Source: Saprospiraceae bacterium
GTDB lineage: Bacteria; Bacteroidota; Bacteroidia; Chitinophagales; Saprospiraceae
Assembly: GCA_028279185.1 (NCBI GenBank)
Contig: JANQSS010000137.1
Span: 1 to 64,000 of the forward strand
DNA length: 64,000 bases
Reading direction: 5' to 3'
Position numbers and translations under genes: made by a program. Positions 35,729 to 46,126 of the stretch are shown piece after piece; within the stretch, counting starts at the first letter, position 1; each line of letters starts with the position of its first letter. The notes below the pieces were generated by a model. That model was not told where the DNA came from. It searched no databases and worked only from the letters and a program-made list of their open reading frames with translations.

Positions 35729-37157
35729 AGATCGAATAAATTTAATTTTTATAATTCTTAGAGATCATTTGTAATTCATGCAATAAAATGTACATGGGAT
35801 GTGTGGGATTCATAATGCCTATACCTTTTAGTTATGACGTATTCTTTTAATGTGCCGTGCCATATTGCTGTTCTATTGGCATTATTATCCAAATGTAATA
35901 CCCTGACATTTAGCAACTATACGTTGTTAATACGAAGAGTAAAATCGTGAGTGCAAGTGCTGGTTTAATGAAGACGAACGCCACGGGGTTGTCATAAAGT
36001 AAACGTCTGAGCAACTCCCTGTTGCTCGTTATCTGAATCGAACATACCTTTATTGAGAATAAGCGAATAAGGTTGACTGACTTCATAATCAAGGATTGTA
36101 TCGAGTGTGTGTATGAGCCCTTGGTAAGGATTCACATCATGGGCTTTGCAAGTAGCGAAGAATGTTTATATAATGGCAATACGTTGAGAGGCGTCATGAC
36201 TTCCAGCAAATAAATAATTTTTACGACCTAGGGCTAGCGGCCTAATTTTATTTTCGAGAAGTATGTGCAACAATATCCATTTCTTCGAAAAACCGCTTTT
36301 ACGTTATCCCACTTTCTTCGTACAACTCCATAAGTAGAAACACTACAGTCGATTACTTGTGCATTAATTGTTTCTTCTTTGCCATTTTTGACAAAGATTC
36401 GATGCCTCAACGAGAATCACAAAATGGGGTTGGACGGACGCTTACCGTTTAATAGAGAAACACGGCTAAATAAAGCAGAAAAAGGTGTAACACAAAAATG
36501 TAATACGGGTTTTCAGCATGGAAGCCAACCTTCAAAGTCTAACAGCAATTTGACTTTTTGAGTCAAGCCATAACGAAGGAATGATCTTCAGCCCTATCGA
36601 GGAGCTTTGGAATGGACAAAGAACGATTGCTCCGGAGTCGAATTAAGGGCAGAACTGAGTTAACAGAACGCCACAGGATATTTTTGGCATTCATGCTTCC
36701 AATATCATTCGGAGTTGGCTGTAGAATGATTAAAACTTCTGAATATTCATCTGGCTTATACTTCATCAGCTATCATGATGAGAATAATAGATGACGGGAT
36801 GTCTATTCCGGGATACACTTGCTTCAACTTAATTGACTTTATTATAGCGATTGCCGTTTGTATTCAATATTCGAACACTGCTAGTAACAATTATACACTT
36901 TGTGCTCAGGTCATAGAGATGTGAGTGTGGGTGTCTTATATATTTGAATTCTATAGATAGTTCAACGACTTATTGGTATATGTTAGTTATTAGCGCCAAA
37001 CGAGATATTACAATCAAAATACTTTAATCTTCATTGCTATGAGAGTATAGAACATCCGTTTTATGATCATCTTTTCATTGGTGATTGTAAGGCCTTATCT
37101 CATTATGAAACAATCCTTCTATCGCAATCTCTAATTTCTATGTAAAAACTAAATTTT
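35729..37157. other. Long gene-poor region with an IS66 remnant
   Basis: About 1.4 kb with no intact gene. The part at 36058-36355 is a decayed IS66 transposase (listed separately). GAGCAAC/GTTGCTC (36009-36027) forms a small hairpin. Beyond 36360 several 60-codon frames exist on both strands, but none shows a recognisable domain, so they are treated as chance. Confidence 0.5.
36058..36355 (-). mobile_element. Decayed IS66-family transposase remnant (C-terminal part)
   Basis: On the minus strand the frame from 36261 reads LLENKIRPLALGRKNYLFAG, SHDASQR, then a stop in what should be AMIYSFF, then TFFATCKAHDVNPYQ. This is the conserved C-terminal region of IS66 transposases (N-IRPLALGRKN-LFAGSH). 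After 36121 the frame shifts to read LDTILDYEVSQP, the usual end. At least one nonsense change and one frameshift make it inactive. No TnpA/TnpB genes or terminal repeats could be found. Confidence 0.75.
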
Positions 37158-39320
37158 ATGAAAAAGATTTATTTTCTGATTTTTTCGATTTCATTATACA
37201 TTTCTCAAGAGATTAGTGCGTGTGGCCCTCCATTCGGGCAGGATGCATCCCCACCAGTTTGTCCTGAGCGAGAGTACGACTCCAATACTGCATTCGATTG
37301 GACAGCGACGTCTTTTACGTATTACAAAGATGTCAATGGAACAGCGGTTGCCACGAACTTGACTTCACCATTTCATCAGAATATCGGGAACACGTCAAAT
37401 GTCTATCCTTTTTCTCTTCCGCAGGAAAAGGATTATTCATATGAGGACGGATGGAGATTTATTAAAAATCAGTTTGGTGACCCCAGTGAGGGAGTTTCTA
37501 ACCCATGGTTTATGTTGTACAATGTGCACTCAGGCATCTTGAGGCTGTTTTTTGCAATCGATGAGGCCGAGCAAAATGACTACGCTCGCATTACGCTCTC
37601 ATTTTATGGTAATCGAAAAACTGCACTTCTTGAACACTACAATACGAGAGAAGCCATAAGCAATCTTGATGACTTTCAAGGCGATGGAGTAGCCTCAAAT
37701 CCAAATGAATTTTCGAACACTACAGCTCCGGCATTTTGGCTACATGCTGATTTTGCAATGTACTATGACCCTTGTACATGTACATTGGATTCGGATTTGC
37801 AAATGAGTGTAGATTTGGTGGATGAAGCGACGCTCGAATTGTCCTTTACAGGAGAGCTCAGTCAAATTGATTTACAAGCTAACCCTGCTGGAATTATGCA
37901 TGGAGGTAATGTAAGTAGTTCTTTTAGTGATTATGTTTCAGGTTTTAAATCAGTGCAATCCGGAGCGACAACGCTAAGTAAAATATTTACCGCAGCCTCT
38001 CCTCCAAGGCCTGCAACTCCTGCTGTCTACGATGCACACGGAAATGTAATTATCTTAGCAAAACCGGCTTCACCCGGCATACCTGCAGGCAGTATTGAAA
38101 CTTTTGCTGATGTAGCTTCGCTATTTAGTGGGGGAGGTGCCTTAATTCAGGGTGCCGCTAAAGTATTTAAACTTCTTTTTGGGTCTTCTTCGGCACCCAC
38201 AGCGACAGTGGTGCCACCTCCAAAGCCTTTGAAATTCGATATAGAAATGAATGCGAAAGGAGATATTGTTAATGGCTCCAATTATAGTCAAATTCAAATG
38301 CAAACACCTGGGGGAGACCATACAGGTAATGTGTCTGAGTTTATTCCTCACTATGATAATATAATGGGAATAATGAGCATTCTTAAGGCGAATGCCAGGT
38401 GGGAGGCAGGATATCTTAATTATGATGGGTATTATAATTCTGTTTTAGCTGTAAGGTTTGGACTTGATGAGCAAATTGAATTTGCATTGAATCCAAGAGC
38501 TCAGATAGATCTTCTTCATCAAAATCTTACAGAAAATTATATTAAGGCGGCATGGGAGTTCACAACAGAAGATGGTACTGTAGTTTCAAGTGATTATTAT
38601 GACCTTAATTGTTTTTTGAATTATCAACCGTACTTTGATTATGTTTCGGTTTTTAATACCATCGGCGTGCCACCTAGTTCTGAATGGCCTGACAACTGGT
38701 TTACAGATGAAATATTTTTTTCTGTCAGAATAAAAATTATGGCGCTTTTCACTACGACTAATGGCATAAAAATACCTTACATCTTAAGCGTAGAGCCAAA
38801 CTGGGTGGATTATTCGGGAGGAGCAATAGGAACTGACCCTGCGGATTATGGTACCGTATTTCCTGAAAATGATTGCAACAATTGGGAGAATCCTGTGACA
38901 ATTGTCACCCCTAATTATCCTGAACCTGTTAAAAATGTTAGAATAGCAGAACTATGTAATAGCGCGGGATATCTAGCTAGCTCGGGCCAGAGCTTACTGG
39001 AATTAGACGACACATCATATAAGGTAGAAAGTACTGAGAATAAAGGTGAAAGAGCACTAGAATACGATCAGCTAGAAGTATACCCTAATCCGGCATCTGA
39101 TTACTTCACTTTGAGGTATGGAATTGAATCAGAAGGACCAATCAAAATAGCCTTATTTGATACAAATGGGAAGGTTATAAAAGTAATTTTGGATGAAGTA
39201 AAGCATGGAAAGGGAATTTATGAAATAGGTGTAAATGTGTCGGATCTTATTCCGGGAAGCTATTACATTAAGAATGAAAAAACTACTGGTGTTGACTCAA
39301 AAGTCATCATGTTAAACTAA
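37158..39320 (+). CDS. Large secreted protein with T9SS type A sorting domain
   Basis: 720 residues. A signal peptide (about 1-21, ending EISAC) is followed by a Cys/Pro-rich start (CGPPFGQDASPPVCPE) and about 600 residues of mainly beta sequence without a recognised domain. A Pro-rich, Gly-rich stretch near 278-315 and a low-complexity stretch (about 345-352) suggest a flexible middle. The last 85 residues form a T9SS sorting domain (VYPNPASDYFTLRYG, IALFDTNGKVIKVI, GIYEIGVNVSDLIPGSYYIKNE). Exported to the surface; function unknown. Confidence 0.82.
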   Translation: MKKIYFLIFSISLYISQEISACGPPFGQDASPPVCPEREYDSNTAFDWTATSFTYYKDVNGTAVATNLTSPFHQNIGNTSNVYPFSLPQEKDYSYEDGWRFIKNQFGDPSEGVSNPWFMLYNVHSGILRLFFAIDEAEQNDYARITLSFYGNRKTALLEHYNTREAISNLDDFQGDGVASNPNEFSNTTAPAFWLHADFAMYYDPCTCTLDSDLQMSVDLVDEATLELSFTGELSQIDLQANPAGIMHGGNVSSSFSDYVSGFKSVQSGATTLSKIFTAASPPRPATPAVYDAHGNVIILAKPASPGIPAGSIETFADVASLFSGGGALIQGAAKVFKLLFGSSSAPTATVVPPPKPLKFDIEMNAKGDIVNGSNYSQIQMQTPGGDHTGNVSEFIPHYDNIMGIMSILKANARWEAGYLNYDGYYNSVLAVRFGLDEQIEFALNPRAQIDLLHQNLTENYIKAAWEFTTEDGTVVSSDYYDLNCFLNYQPYFDYVSVFNTIGVPPSSEWPDNWFTDEIFFSVRIKIMALFTTTNGIKIPYILSVEPNWVDYSGGAIGTDPADYGTVFPENDCNNWENPVTIVTPNYPEPVKNVRIAELCNSAGYLASSGQSLLELDDTSYKVESTENKGERALEYDQLEVYPNPASDYFTLRYGIESEGPIKIALFDTNGKVIKVILDEVKHGKGIYEIGVNVSDLIPGSYYIKNEKTTGVDSKVIMLN

Positions 39321-39439
39321 CATGAAATTAGCAGTTCACAAATCTGCAAATTTTAGAATTGATGTCGTATAAATAATTTTTTAAAACCACCTCCAAAATG
39401 GAATTAGGATACTTCTTATTAAATTAACCACCCAATACA

Positions 39440-41071
39440 ATGTACAGAGTGTTCGATGTTGATATAAGGTCAAAAACCATTATCTTTCTATCGTGCACAA
39501 CATTGTTATACTATTTGATTAGCACGCAAAGCAAATGGGGCTTTATCATTTGCTTTGTGCTTTTTATTCCATTTTTCTTATATGAACGAGCGTTTAAATA
39601 CTCGAATACAGTATCAAAACTGTATCTAGCGGCCGTTTTTATAGCTCTTTTTGTAGGAAACCTGATATCGATGACATGGATGTATAAATTGGGTTGGGTT
39701 AACCTAATTTACATTTCGATGTTTTACAGCTTAACTTTTCTTCCTATTTTCTATTTGTACCACTCATTTTCTAAGAAAAGTGTGTTTTTGGGCTGTGCTA
39801 TTTTTTTATTAGGTTGGGTGTCAATAGAACTACTTCATACGTATCTGGAAATTGGACTTCCTATTTTGTCTGTCGGATATAATCTTGCAACACTCGAATC
39901 AATTATTCAATGGTATCAATACATAGGCGTAATGGGAGGCTCATTATGGATAATTCTTATCAATATTTTACTATTTCATACACTAATTGAATATTCGGAT
40001 AATAAATCCGTTATAATAAAAAACACAATCAAAACTTTTTTTGCAATTGTTTTACCCGTAGCAATTTCCATTCTAAATTTCGAAGAGAATGAACCAATTT
40101 TAAATAATAAAAGTGTACTGTCCATACACACAAACTTAGATTGTTATCATCAAAAGTATGATATCAGTTTGGACTCAATTCAAAACTATTATTTGAATTT
40201 AATTCGTAGAAGTAATCCTGCAAATGTTGATTTGGTGTTGCTACCTGAAAATGCTTTTCCATCATTGGGCTGGATGTCATCTATTAATTCAGGAAAGAAC
40301 CAGGAAATAGATAGGCTAAATAATTTTAGAATATCGCACCAAATTAAAAATCTATTGGTTGGAGGTGTTGGCTATAGTGTCTACAAGGGAAACCCTGATG
40401 ACAATTTATTAGCCACGTACTCTAAAAACAGTAATAGTCATATTTTGAGGTACAATATGGCTCTGAATATAAATGATTCTCGATGCCAAATTAGAACTAA
40501 AGAAAAACTGGTGCCATTCGAAGAAACAATACCATACCCACAACTTCATTGGTTTTTTAAAAAATTATACAAATCTAAGGGTGGATTCAATTTTTCAAGA
40601 CGCAAAATCAATGAACTTGTATTTGAAATTGATAAAAGTGAAAAGGTAGGAACCCTTATTTGTTTTGAATCTGCCTTTGGTCAACTTGCTAGGAGTATGG
40701 TTCGTGAAGGTAGCGGATTCCTTGCGGTAATATTAAATGAGGGGTGGTATGATACAATTTCAGGAGCTATTATGTTTGAAAACATTTCGAAAGTACGAGC
40801 AATAGAAAACCAAAGATGGATTGTAAGGTCTTCTAACCGAGGGATAAGCTCCATAATTAGTAGTAAAGGAAAAGTAAAAACAAGAAAACAAAAAAGTGAC
40901 GCTGGCGGGATATTGTTTGACGTTCCCATTTTGAATCAACTCAGTTTCTATACACGATTTGGTCTCGTTTGGCACGGAATAATTGTAATGGTTTTTCTGT
41001 TTTTCTTGGTATATGGATTTTGTAAACTTGTCCCTATTTTGCCATTACAAGACGATGATACATCCGTATAG
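39440..41071 (+). CDS. lnt: Apolipoprotein N-acyltransferase-like protein
   Basis: 543 residues. About seven membrane segments (1-215) precede a carbon-nitrogen hydrolase domain (about 225-500) with the complete catalytic triad: Glu 270 in LLPENAFP, Lys 356 in KEKLVPFEE and Cys 408 in LICFES, plus NEGWYDTISGAIMFENISKVRAIENQRWIVRSSNRG, the usual Lnt ending block. A final membrane segment follows. The enzyme should transfer an acyl chain from phospholipid to the amino group of the N-terminal Cys of lipoproteins. Because the sequence appears diverged and the host genus may carry more than one copy, the substrate could differ; no other lipoprotein-maturation gene is adjacent. Confidence 0.85.
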   Translation: MYRVFDVDIRSKTIIFLSCTTLLYYLISTQSKWGFIICFVLFIPFFLYERAFKYSNTVSKLYLAAVFIALFVGNLISMTWMYKLGWVNLIYISMFYSLTFLPIFYLYHSFSKKSVFLGCAIFLLGWVSIELLHTYLEIGLPILSVGYNLATLESIIQWYQYIGVMGGSLWIILINILLFHTLIEYSDNKSVIIKNTIKTFFAIVLPVAISILNFEENEPILNNKSVLSIHTNLDCYHQKYDISLDSIQNYYLNLIRRSNPANVDLVLLPENAFPSLGWMSSINSGKNQEIDRLNNFRISHQIKNLLVGGVGYSVYKGNPDDNLLATYSKNSNSHILRYNMALNINDSRCQIRTKEKLVPFEETIPYPQLHWFFKKLYKSKGGFNFSRRKINELVFEIDKSEKVGTLICFESAFGQLARSMVREGSGFLAVILNEGWYDTISGAIMFENISKVRAIENQRWIVRSSNRGISSIISSKGKVKTRKQKSDAGGILFDVPILNQLSFYTRFGLVWHGIIVMVFLFFLVYGFCKLVPILPLQDDDTSV

Positions 41072-41409
41072 TACAATAATCAATGCCGCCCCAAGACTAG
41101 AAATGTCATAAACTATACCGCATCCTTTTAGTAAACAGTTGACGAGCCAACTGAATTTTTCGAACAACCAATCATAAATCAAAATAGTCTGACAAACAAT
41201 CTTTTACCTTGAGGCGGTGCTTGAATGCACTCACTCCAGAAGTAAGTCCGTAACGTGTCGTCTTGCAATGAATATATGAAAAGAGAAAATTGTTGTTCGT
41301 TACTGGCACAGTAATAGTTCGTTATGCAGTATTTTTATTTTCAATTAGACTGTTACCAGCTTGTAGTATTCCAACGAAGAGCAATGTTGTTATTTTTAGT
41401 AGAAACGAA
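41072..41409. other. Intergenic region between convergent genes
   Basis: About 340 nt between the Lnt-like gene and the 3' end of the ACP-P450-MBOAT-SGNH operon. No long frames, no hairpin followed by a T-run and no peptide similarity was recognised. Confidence 0.4.
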
Positions 41410-42354
41410 TTATTTAAGGTAATCTTCCAAGAGGAGAGCGAGCTGTTTGGTGTAAATTTTAACGCCCAGGTCGTTGAGATGATTTATATCAGAAAGGTGG
41501 TCTTTGATGGCGACTTTATGCAAAAACGTGTCCGTGTACTCCAGACGGCAGTCAATCGGTAAATGGTGGTAAATGGATGTTGCGACATGACGTTCCGCTT
41601 CAGTACGAAAAGCGACTGGAAGAAAAAAGAAAATTCGGGCTTGATTATTTACCGCAATTTGATTTAGTCGATTGATCATTTGTAAATAATTCCCCAATTC
41701 TGACTTCTTGAAGTAACAGGTCGTGAAGTCATTTTTTGTCAATAATGACTTTCCTGTAAGATTTTTTGATTCAACAATTTTGTTTAATAATACTTGGGTT
41801 TTTTTCTTTTCTTCCACCTTTGGATGTAGAATGCGGTTAATATCAAACCTCAAGGATGTAGAATTAAATATTAAGTCATTCGATATTCGGCTTAATAACT
41901 GAAATCGCCTGGATAGGCTATGTTGATTTGTGAGCCTATTGAGTGACGGCAATAGTTCCTTTTTCATGTGTGGAGAAAAACTTAGATACTCTGAAGGTAC
42001 TTCATCAGAAAGTGGGGTTATTTCGATAAAAAATGTTTTAGGTCCTTTTTGATTTTGCAAATAATACTCCGTTATGGCCAAACTAGAGAGTAATGTGCCC
42101 CCTGCCACACCAAGATTGTGAATATTGTAACCCTTGATGTGTTTTTCTAATTCATCGGTATCCACACCAGGGTTGACTCTACTCGTACCTACGAAATAAA
42201 CCGAAGGATTCTTATGAGGGGCTGATTTAGCCCCAAAACTTGATGTTGATATAGGTGAGACGTGGTGTAAGTATCGCTTGCTTGCACAAACAAATAGTAC
42301 GGTGAATAAGAACATCAGGAAGAATTTAAGTATTACTTTTTTCATCTGCTTCAA
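41410..42354 (-). CDS. SGNH-fold envelope protein, DltD-like partner of the MBOAT
   Basis: 314 residues. One N-terminal membrane segment (about 5-25) anchors a domain facing the periplasm. SGNH/GDSL landmarks are YFVGTSRVNPGVD (Ser 58), NLGVAGGT (80-87, block II) and DHLSDINHLN (Asp 289/His 292, DxxH block V). The arrangement, one anchor plus an SGNH domain next to an MBOAT, is that of DltD and of alginate and cellulose acetylation proteins. It probably completes the transfer of an acyl group to an acceptor outside the inner membrane. It is last in a four-gene overlapping operon; the MBOAT stop overlaps its start by 4 nt. A fragment of a second copy lies at 30014-30118. Confidence 0.78.
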   Translation of the reverse strand: MKQMKKVILKFFLMFLFTVLFVCASKRYLHHVSPISTSSFGAKSAPHKNPSVYFVGTSRVNPGVDTDELEKHIKGYNIHNLGVAGGTLLSSLAITEYYLQNQKGPKTFFIEITPLSDEVPSEYLSFSPHMKKELLPSLNRLTNQHSLSRRFQLLSRISNDLIFNSTSLRFDINRILHPKVEEKKKTQVLLNKIVESKNLTGKSLLTKNDFTTCYFKKSELGNYLQMINRLNQIAVNNQARIFFFLPVAFRTEAERHVATSIYHHLPIDCRLEYTDTFLHKVAIKDHLSDINHLNDLGVKIYTKQLALLLEDYLK

Positions 42355-43736
42355 AACTGTATGTAGTAGTTTTCAACCCCTGCGCTCATTCCAATGGTAA
42401 GAATGAGTATAATAAATTTTGCATAGCTGCCATATCGAAAATACCATTTTTGTGCGCCAAGGTAGTCATCAAACCGTCTTTTTCCAGCTAGTGAGTAGTG
42501 TATATCCATGATGATAAGACAAAGAAGTAATGTTAGAATGGAGACTAAAAACTTGTGCACAAATGTCGTTGGAAATAAACTTTCAGAACAAATGACCCGA
42601 TCGAATAATTCACCAATACTTGGCGTAATAAACAACAAGGCAAGAACACTTGAAAAAAAGAGATGGTAAAACACCCCTGTAAATCGACGGACATTTGGTA
42701 AGGGCCATTTTTCAAATGAAATTGATTTTTCAATTATAATCCAGAGGCCATTGGCGATTCCCCACAAGAGGAGTACAATGGAAAACTCATGCCAAAGCGC
42801 AATTAAAATGAATGTAACCAGCAAAAAGATGTTTGTGTATTTTCGTTTTCTGTCTTTTTTTGAAATGACGAAAAAGAAGTAATCTCTAAACCATTCATTT
42901 AAGGTTATATGCCACCCACGCCAAAAATTATGACGTGAATGAGCTAAATAGATACGGTTGCCAAAATTGTCTTTTAAACGAATGTTGAACAATTGCGATA
43001 CGCCTTGAAAAAAATCAATAAAGGCGCTGAAGTTCGCATATAGGTATATAAAAAATAATGTACCATTCAATAGGTAATATATGCCGGAAATCTCTGAATT
43101 CTGAAGCTCTTTTAAAAGTTGATAAGCGCGTTGGGCAATAACTACATTTTTAAACACGCCCCATAATATCAATCGGAGGCCGTTTGATATCGAATCAGGT
43201 GTAATGGCAATCGTATTAAATTGAGGCAATAGATACTTGGCACGATGAAGTGGGCCTGAGAAGACAGCAGGAAAGTAAATGAGATAAAGAAACAGCTTCC
43301 AAAAACTTGGTTCGGGTTTTATATACTTACGTCTGATATCAACGAGATAGCTAATAGCATTAAATGTAATGTATGAAATACCCAGAAGGTGAAACCAAGT
43401 TGTCCAATTGTTTTGTTCTAAAATGTTCCAATCTTTATAATGGTAATTTGAAAAATGATCTACTCCGAGTGTAAGCTTATATACAAGTAGTGGAACGAGC
43501 ATGGACGCGAGAGAAACATAATATATCTTCTTGTTCGAAGGCCGTACTTTTGAAAAGTAATAAACTAAGCCAGTTAATATTAATATGGTTATGAGTTTGT
43601 ATCCAACAAGAAGAAAGTAGAATAGCGTGGATGTTGCAAGAAGAATTTTCCACCGATGGTGCTGGTGCGTAAAGAAGACTAACGCCATAGAAATAACAAT
43701 AAATAGCGCTGATTGAAGTAAGTTAATGTCCATCAA
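42351..43736 (-). CDS. MBOAT-family membrane O-acyltransferase (DltB/AlgI-like)
   Basis: 461 residues with about ten or more membrane segments. Motifs of the DltB/AlgI group are present: [12 protein letters not shown] (154-165), [21 protein letters not shown] (269-289) and IALWHEFS with the catalytic His 316. The protein should form a channel across the inner membrane and hand an acyl group from a cytoplasmic donor to an outside acceptor. In the Dlt system the donor is a carrier protein bound at the cytoplasmic face; here an ACP gene starts the same operon. It overlaps the SGNH gene by 4 nt and the P450 gene by 4 nt. Confidence 0.9.
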   Translation of the reverse strand: MMDINLLQSALFIVISMALVFFTHQHHRWKILLATSTLFYFLLVGYKLITILILTGLVYYFSKVRPSNKKIYYVSLASMLVPLLVYKLTLGVDHFSNYHYKDWNILEQNNWTTWFHLLGISYITFNAISYLVDIRRKYIKPEPSFWKLFLYLIYFPAVFSGPLHRAKYLLPQFNTIAITPDSISNGLRLILWGVFKNVVIAQRAYQLLKELQNSEISGIYYLLNGTLFFIYLYANFSAFIDFFQGVSQLFNIRLKDNFGNRIYLAHSRHNFWRGWHITLNEWFRDYFFFVISKKDRKRKYTNIFLLVTFILIALWHEFSIVLLLWGIANGLWIIIEKSISFEKWPLPNVRRFTGVFYHLFFSSVLALLFITPSIGELFDRVICSESLFPTTFVHKFLVSILTLLLCLIIMDIHYSLAGKRRFDDYLGAQKWYFRYGSYAKFIILILTIGMSAGVENYYIQF

Positions 43737-44914
43737 TGACGACGTTCAATAGGAATGGATTTAGCCGTTCGCATAAAGATTTGCTTACCCCACTGAATAT
43801 CTTTTTCATCGCAAATTTTGTATTTTCTTAGGAAGGTTGACATGGGTTTTAAACAATGACGCAATTCCATTCGTGCCAATGTTGAACCAAGACAAAAGTG
43901 TGGTCCACCACCGAAGGATACATGAGGGTTTGGTGCGCGATCCGGTATAATTTGATCAGGGTTTGGAAATTGCAAAGGGTCTCTATTAGCGCTGGCTAGA
44001 GATAAATATAATTTTGAATTCGCGGGTACGGTGTGCCCCTCAATAGCCATGCGTTCACGATTAACACGAATGGTATATTGAAGTGGCGCTGAAAATCGCA
44101 AAAGCTCTTCAATCAACAAGTTTAGTCCATTGTTGTCTGTTGTATCAATGTATTCCGCCAGGTGTGGTTGTTTTATCAATTCGTACATGGAAAGGCCTAA
44201 ATTGTCTTTGGAGGTTTCAAATGCTGCCATAAGCGATACCGCTAATACGGAGTATAAATCTTCAGCGTTTAAATCTACCTCTGCTCGTATTATATCCATA
44301 TACTTTGACTCACCGAAAATATCTTTTCCCCATAAAAAACTATTATTTATTTCCTGGTAAAGTTGTTTGGAGATATAAATGTCTTGCACGCGAGCCAGGT
44401 CACTTGAAAACTTACGGATAGCACCAAGGTCCTTTGACCTCTGCACATTGAAAATGTCTTGAATGATATAATAAATAAATGCAGCGCAGTAATCAATGAG
44501 GTCAAACTTTTCCAGCCCTTCAAAGTCTTTTTGACACTTTGTCATTGCTAGTTTAATTACTTCCTCCAGCGGCAAAATACTGATTCCTTTTGCCATGGCC
44601 ACACGTATCTTCCGGTGTTCTTCTCCATTTAAATACATTGCCCATTTTTGTGTGCCTTTTGCAAGGAAAGGGCACTCGGACGAATTTTTAAAAATATAGG
44701 GTTCCTTAGAATTTAAATAGGTACTTAATTCAGAAACATCAAATTCATTGGAACGTAGTATTTCACTCACATCTTTGTAGGTAAAAAACATCCAAGATTT
44801 GTGAATGCCCACATGAATGGGGTTTTGCTCTCGACAAGCTTTTAGGTGTGGATATGGGTTGTTAAAATAGTTCGGTGTGTATGGGTTCCAAATTATTTTT
44901 CCTGATTCAACCAT
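43733..44914 (-). CDS. Cytochrome P450
   Basis: 393 residues, soluble bacterial type. HxxxR in the C-helix (His 100-Arg 104), the I-helix oxygen-binding AAFETS (230-235, Thr 234), the ExxR motif EELLR (Glu 270, Arg 273) and the heme loop [10 protein letters not shown] with Cys 341 are all present, so it should be active. It is coupled to the ACP gene by a 22-nt overlap and to the MBOAT gene by a 4-nt overlap. P450s acting on carrier-bound acyl chains are known (P450 BioI, and enzymes working on NRPS carriers), so a substrate attached to the adjacent ACP is the natural guess. Electron-transfer partners are not encoded nearby. Confidence 0.93.
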   Translation of the reverse strand: MVESGKIIWNPYTPNYFNNPYPHLKACREQNPIHVGIHKSWMFFTYKDVSEILRSNEFDVSELSTYLNSKEPYIFKNSSECPFLAKGTQKWAMYLNGEEHRKIRVAMAKGISILPLEEVIKLAMTKCQKDFEGLEKFDLIDYCAAFIYYIIQDIFNVQRSKDLGAIRKFSSDLARVQDIYISKQLYQEINNSFLWGKDIFGESKYMDIIRAEVDLNAEDLYSVLAVSLMAAFETSKDNLGLSMYELIKQPHLAEYIDTTDNNGLNLLIEELLRFSAPLQYTIRVNRERMAIEGHTVPANSKLYLSLASANRDPLQFPNPDQIIPDRAPNPHVSFGGGPHFCLGSTLARMELRHCLKPMSTFLRKYKICDEKDIQWGKQIFMRTAKSIPIERRH

Positions 44915-45120
44915 GACAATAATTTGTTGATCGTATTGAATTCAGTAAAAACAGTAGGGCTAATGTCCGTTTCGAGTTTTTTTTCGAGCTCAAAGGAAAG
45001 CGAAACAAGTGACAGGGAATCTAGGTTGAAGTCTTCAAAAGGTTGATCGCACGATATTTCATTGACGTCCGCACCTACTTCTTCAGCAATTTGACTCTGC
45101 AGCCATTCCTTTAAGTCCAT
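44893..45120 (-). CDS. Acyl carrier protein (DltC/ACP-like)
   Basis: 75 residues from ATG 45120 ([16 protein letters not shown]); an in-frame upstream start would add 23 residues that look unlike an ACP. The phosphopantetheine attachment site is Ser 35 in [19 protein letters not shown], and the rest has the size and acidic four-helix pattern of ACPs. It is the first gene of the P450-MBOAT-SGNH operon. No acyl-activating ligase, ketosynthase or PPTase is adjacent, so loading must come from elsewhere in the genome. Confidence 0.85.
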   Translation of the reverse strand: MDLKEWLQSQIAEEVGADVNEISCDQPFEDFNLDSLSLVSLSFELEKKLETDISPTVFTEFNTINKLLSWLNQEK

Positions 45121-45258
45121 ATATAGCGCAAGCAATTGGTTTTGAAGAGACCAAGATATGAAAGGAAAGAAGATTTTATGGGTTTTCAAGCGCCTACTGG
45201 GTTGAATACCGCGAATTCATGTAATCTTAGCCGGAATTTTTGGAGCAGAGAATAAATA

Positions 45259-45561
45259 CTATACCACGATAACACTGTTTTTGGCATCCATGAATTCCGA
45301 TTGATCCTGTCTATCTGCTTCTTTTTCGTTGATCCAAACTTTTTTGTCTAGTGTGTACCGAAACGTATATTCTTGATTGGCCTCAAGGTCTTTTACTAAC
45401 TTGTAAGAACCATCTTTTAATTTTTTCATCAACTCGGGCTTCCATTTATTAAAACTGCCAACCAAATATGCTTTTTTATGCCCTTCTGCCTCGGATGCAG
45501 AGACCCTGAACGTTACTTTACAAATGGGTTTTGATTTTAGAAATTGCTTCTTAAGACTCAT
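45259..45561 (-). CDS. Stand-alone early-set (CBM48/AMPK-beta-like) domain protein
   Basis: 100 residues, no signal peptide. The sequence KVTFRVSASEAEGHKKAYLVGSFNKWKPE..MKKLKDGSYKLVKDLEANQEYTFRYTLDKKVWINEKEAD is a CBM48/isoamylase early-set fold, with the glycogen-binding Trp in the NKW segment and the usual FRY..D..W end. Such small proteins occur in Bacteroidota without an attached enzyme. It may bind glycogen or act as a regulatory subunit. It lies 138 nt upstream of the ACP operon on the same strand; a functional link is not evident. Confidence 0.8.
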   Translation of the reverse strand: MSLKKQFLKSKPICKVTFRVSASEAEGHKKAYLVGSFNKWKPELMKKLKDGSYKLVKDLEANQEYTFRYTLDKKVWINEKEADRQDQSEFMDAKNSVIVV

Positions 45562-45715
45562 ATCAATGGGTTTAAATTATCTGTCACAAAGGTAAGTAGA
45601 AATCAGATTCTGATAAGCAGCAGTTTATGTAGTTAAAAGAATTACGAGTACGTCATAACGACTAAAATATGTACTTTTAATAGTTTAAAAAATCAAAATA
45701 TTGTTGCGGTGATAT

Positions 45716-46126
45716 TCAATTTATTAAAATTTGTTTCCACTCTACTTCAATTGAATTAAGTGTTTTTTTAACTTGTCGCTTCGTTTTTTTCCAGGACTCC
45801 TCATCGCTTTCAGCAAGCTTTTTCGCTTCCCGATTAAGTTTCTTTTTCCAGGTATTCAACGCATCCAGTTGCTTTTTGTAATTCGCCTTCGCTTCACCTT
45901 CGCTTTTGTTCATCAATGGTCTTATTCGTTTTAATTCTCGGTCGATATCCTCCTTCCACCCATTAATTCGACTCGCCCAAGTAGACCTCTCTTCTTCTAT
46001 TGATGTTTTTTGAACCACCTTTTTGGGGGTTCCGTCAGTCACAACTTTCTTTTGGCTATTGGATTGGCAACTCATAAAACAACAAAGTGACAAACAGTAT
46101 ATAACAAAAAGCGTATAACGTTTCAT
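45716..46126 (-). CDS. Small helical lipoprotein, unknown function
   Basis: 136 residues from ATG 46126; the longer open frame starts at 46180, but this ATG gives a clean lipoprotein signal (MKRYTLFVIYCLSLCCFMSC, Cys 20). The mature part is highly charged and almost wholly helical, with Trp and Lys spaced as in a coiled coil (WASRINGWKEDIDRELKRI; ALNTWKKKLNREAKKLAE; IEVEWKQIL). No family recognised. It is divergent from the caspase-like gene. Confidence 0.7.
   Translation of the reverse strand: MKRYTLFVIYCLSLCCFMSCQSNSQKKVVTDGTPKKVVQKTSIEEERSTWASRINGWKEDIDRELKRIRPLMNKSEGEAKANYKKQLDALNTWKKKLNREAKKLAESDEESWKKTKRQVKKTLNSIEVEWKQILIN

Noticed and set aside
35910-36092. 60-residue minus-strand frame ending in a hydrophobic stretch
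   Set aside because: It overlaps the shifted end of the IS66 remnant, so it is more likely a chance frame in decaying sequence.
36563-36794. 60-67 codon frames on both strands in the gene-poor stretch
   Set aside because: They overlap each other, show no signal peptide, domain or similarity to neighbours, and lie next to decayed DNA.
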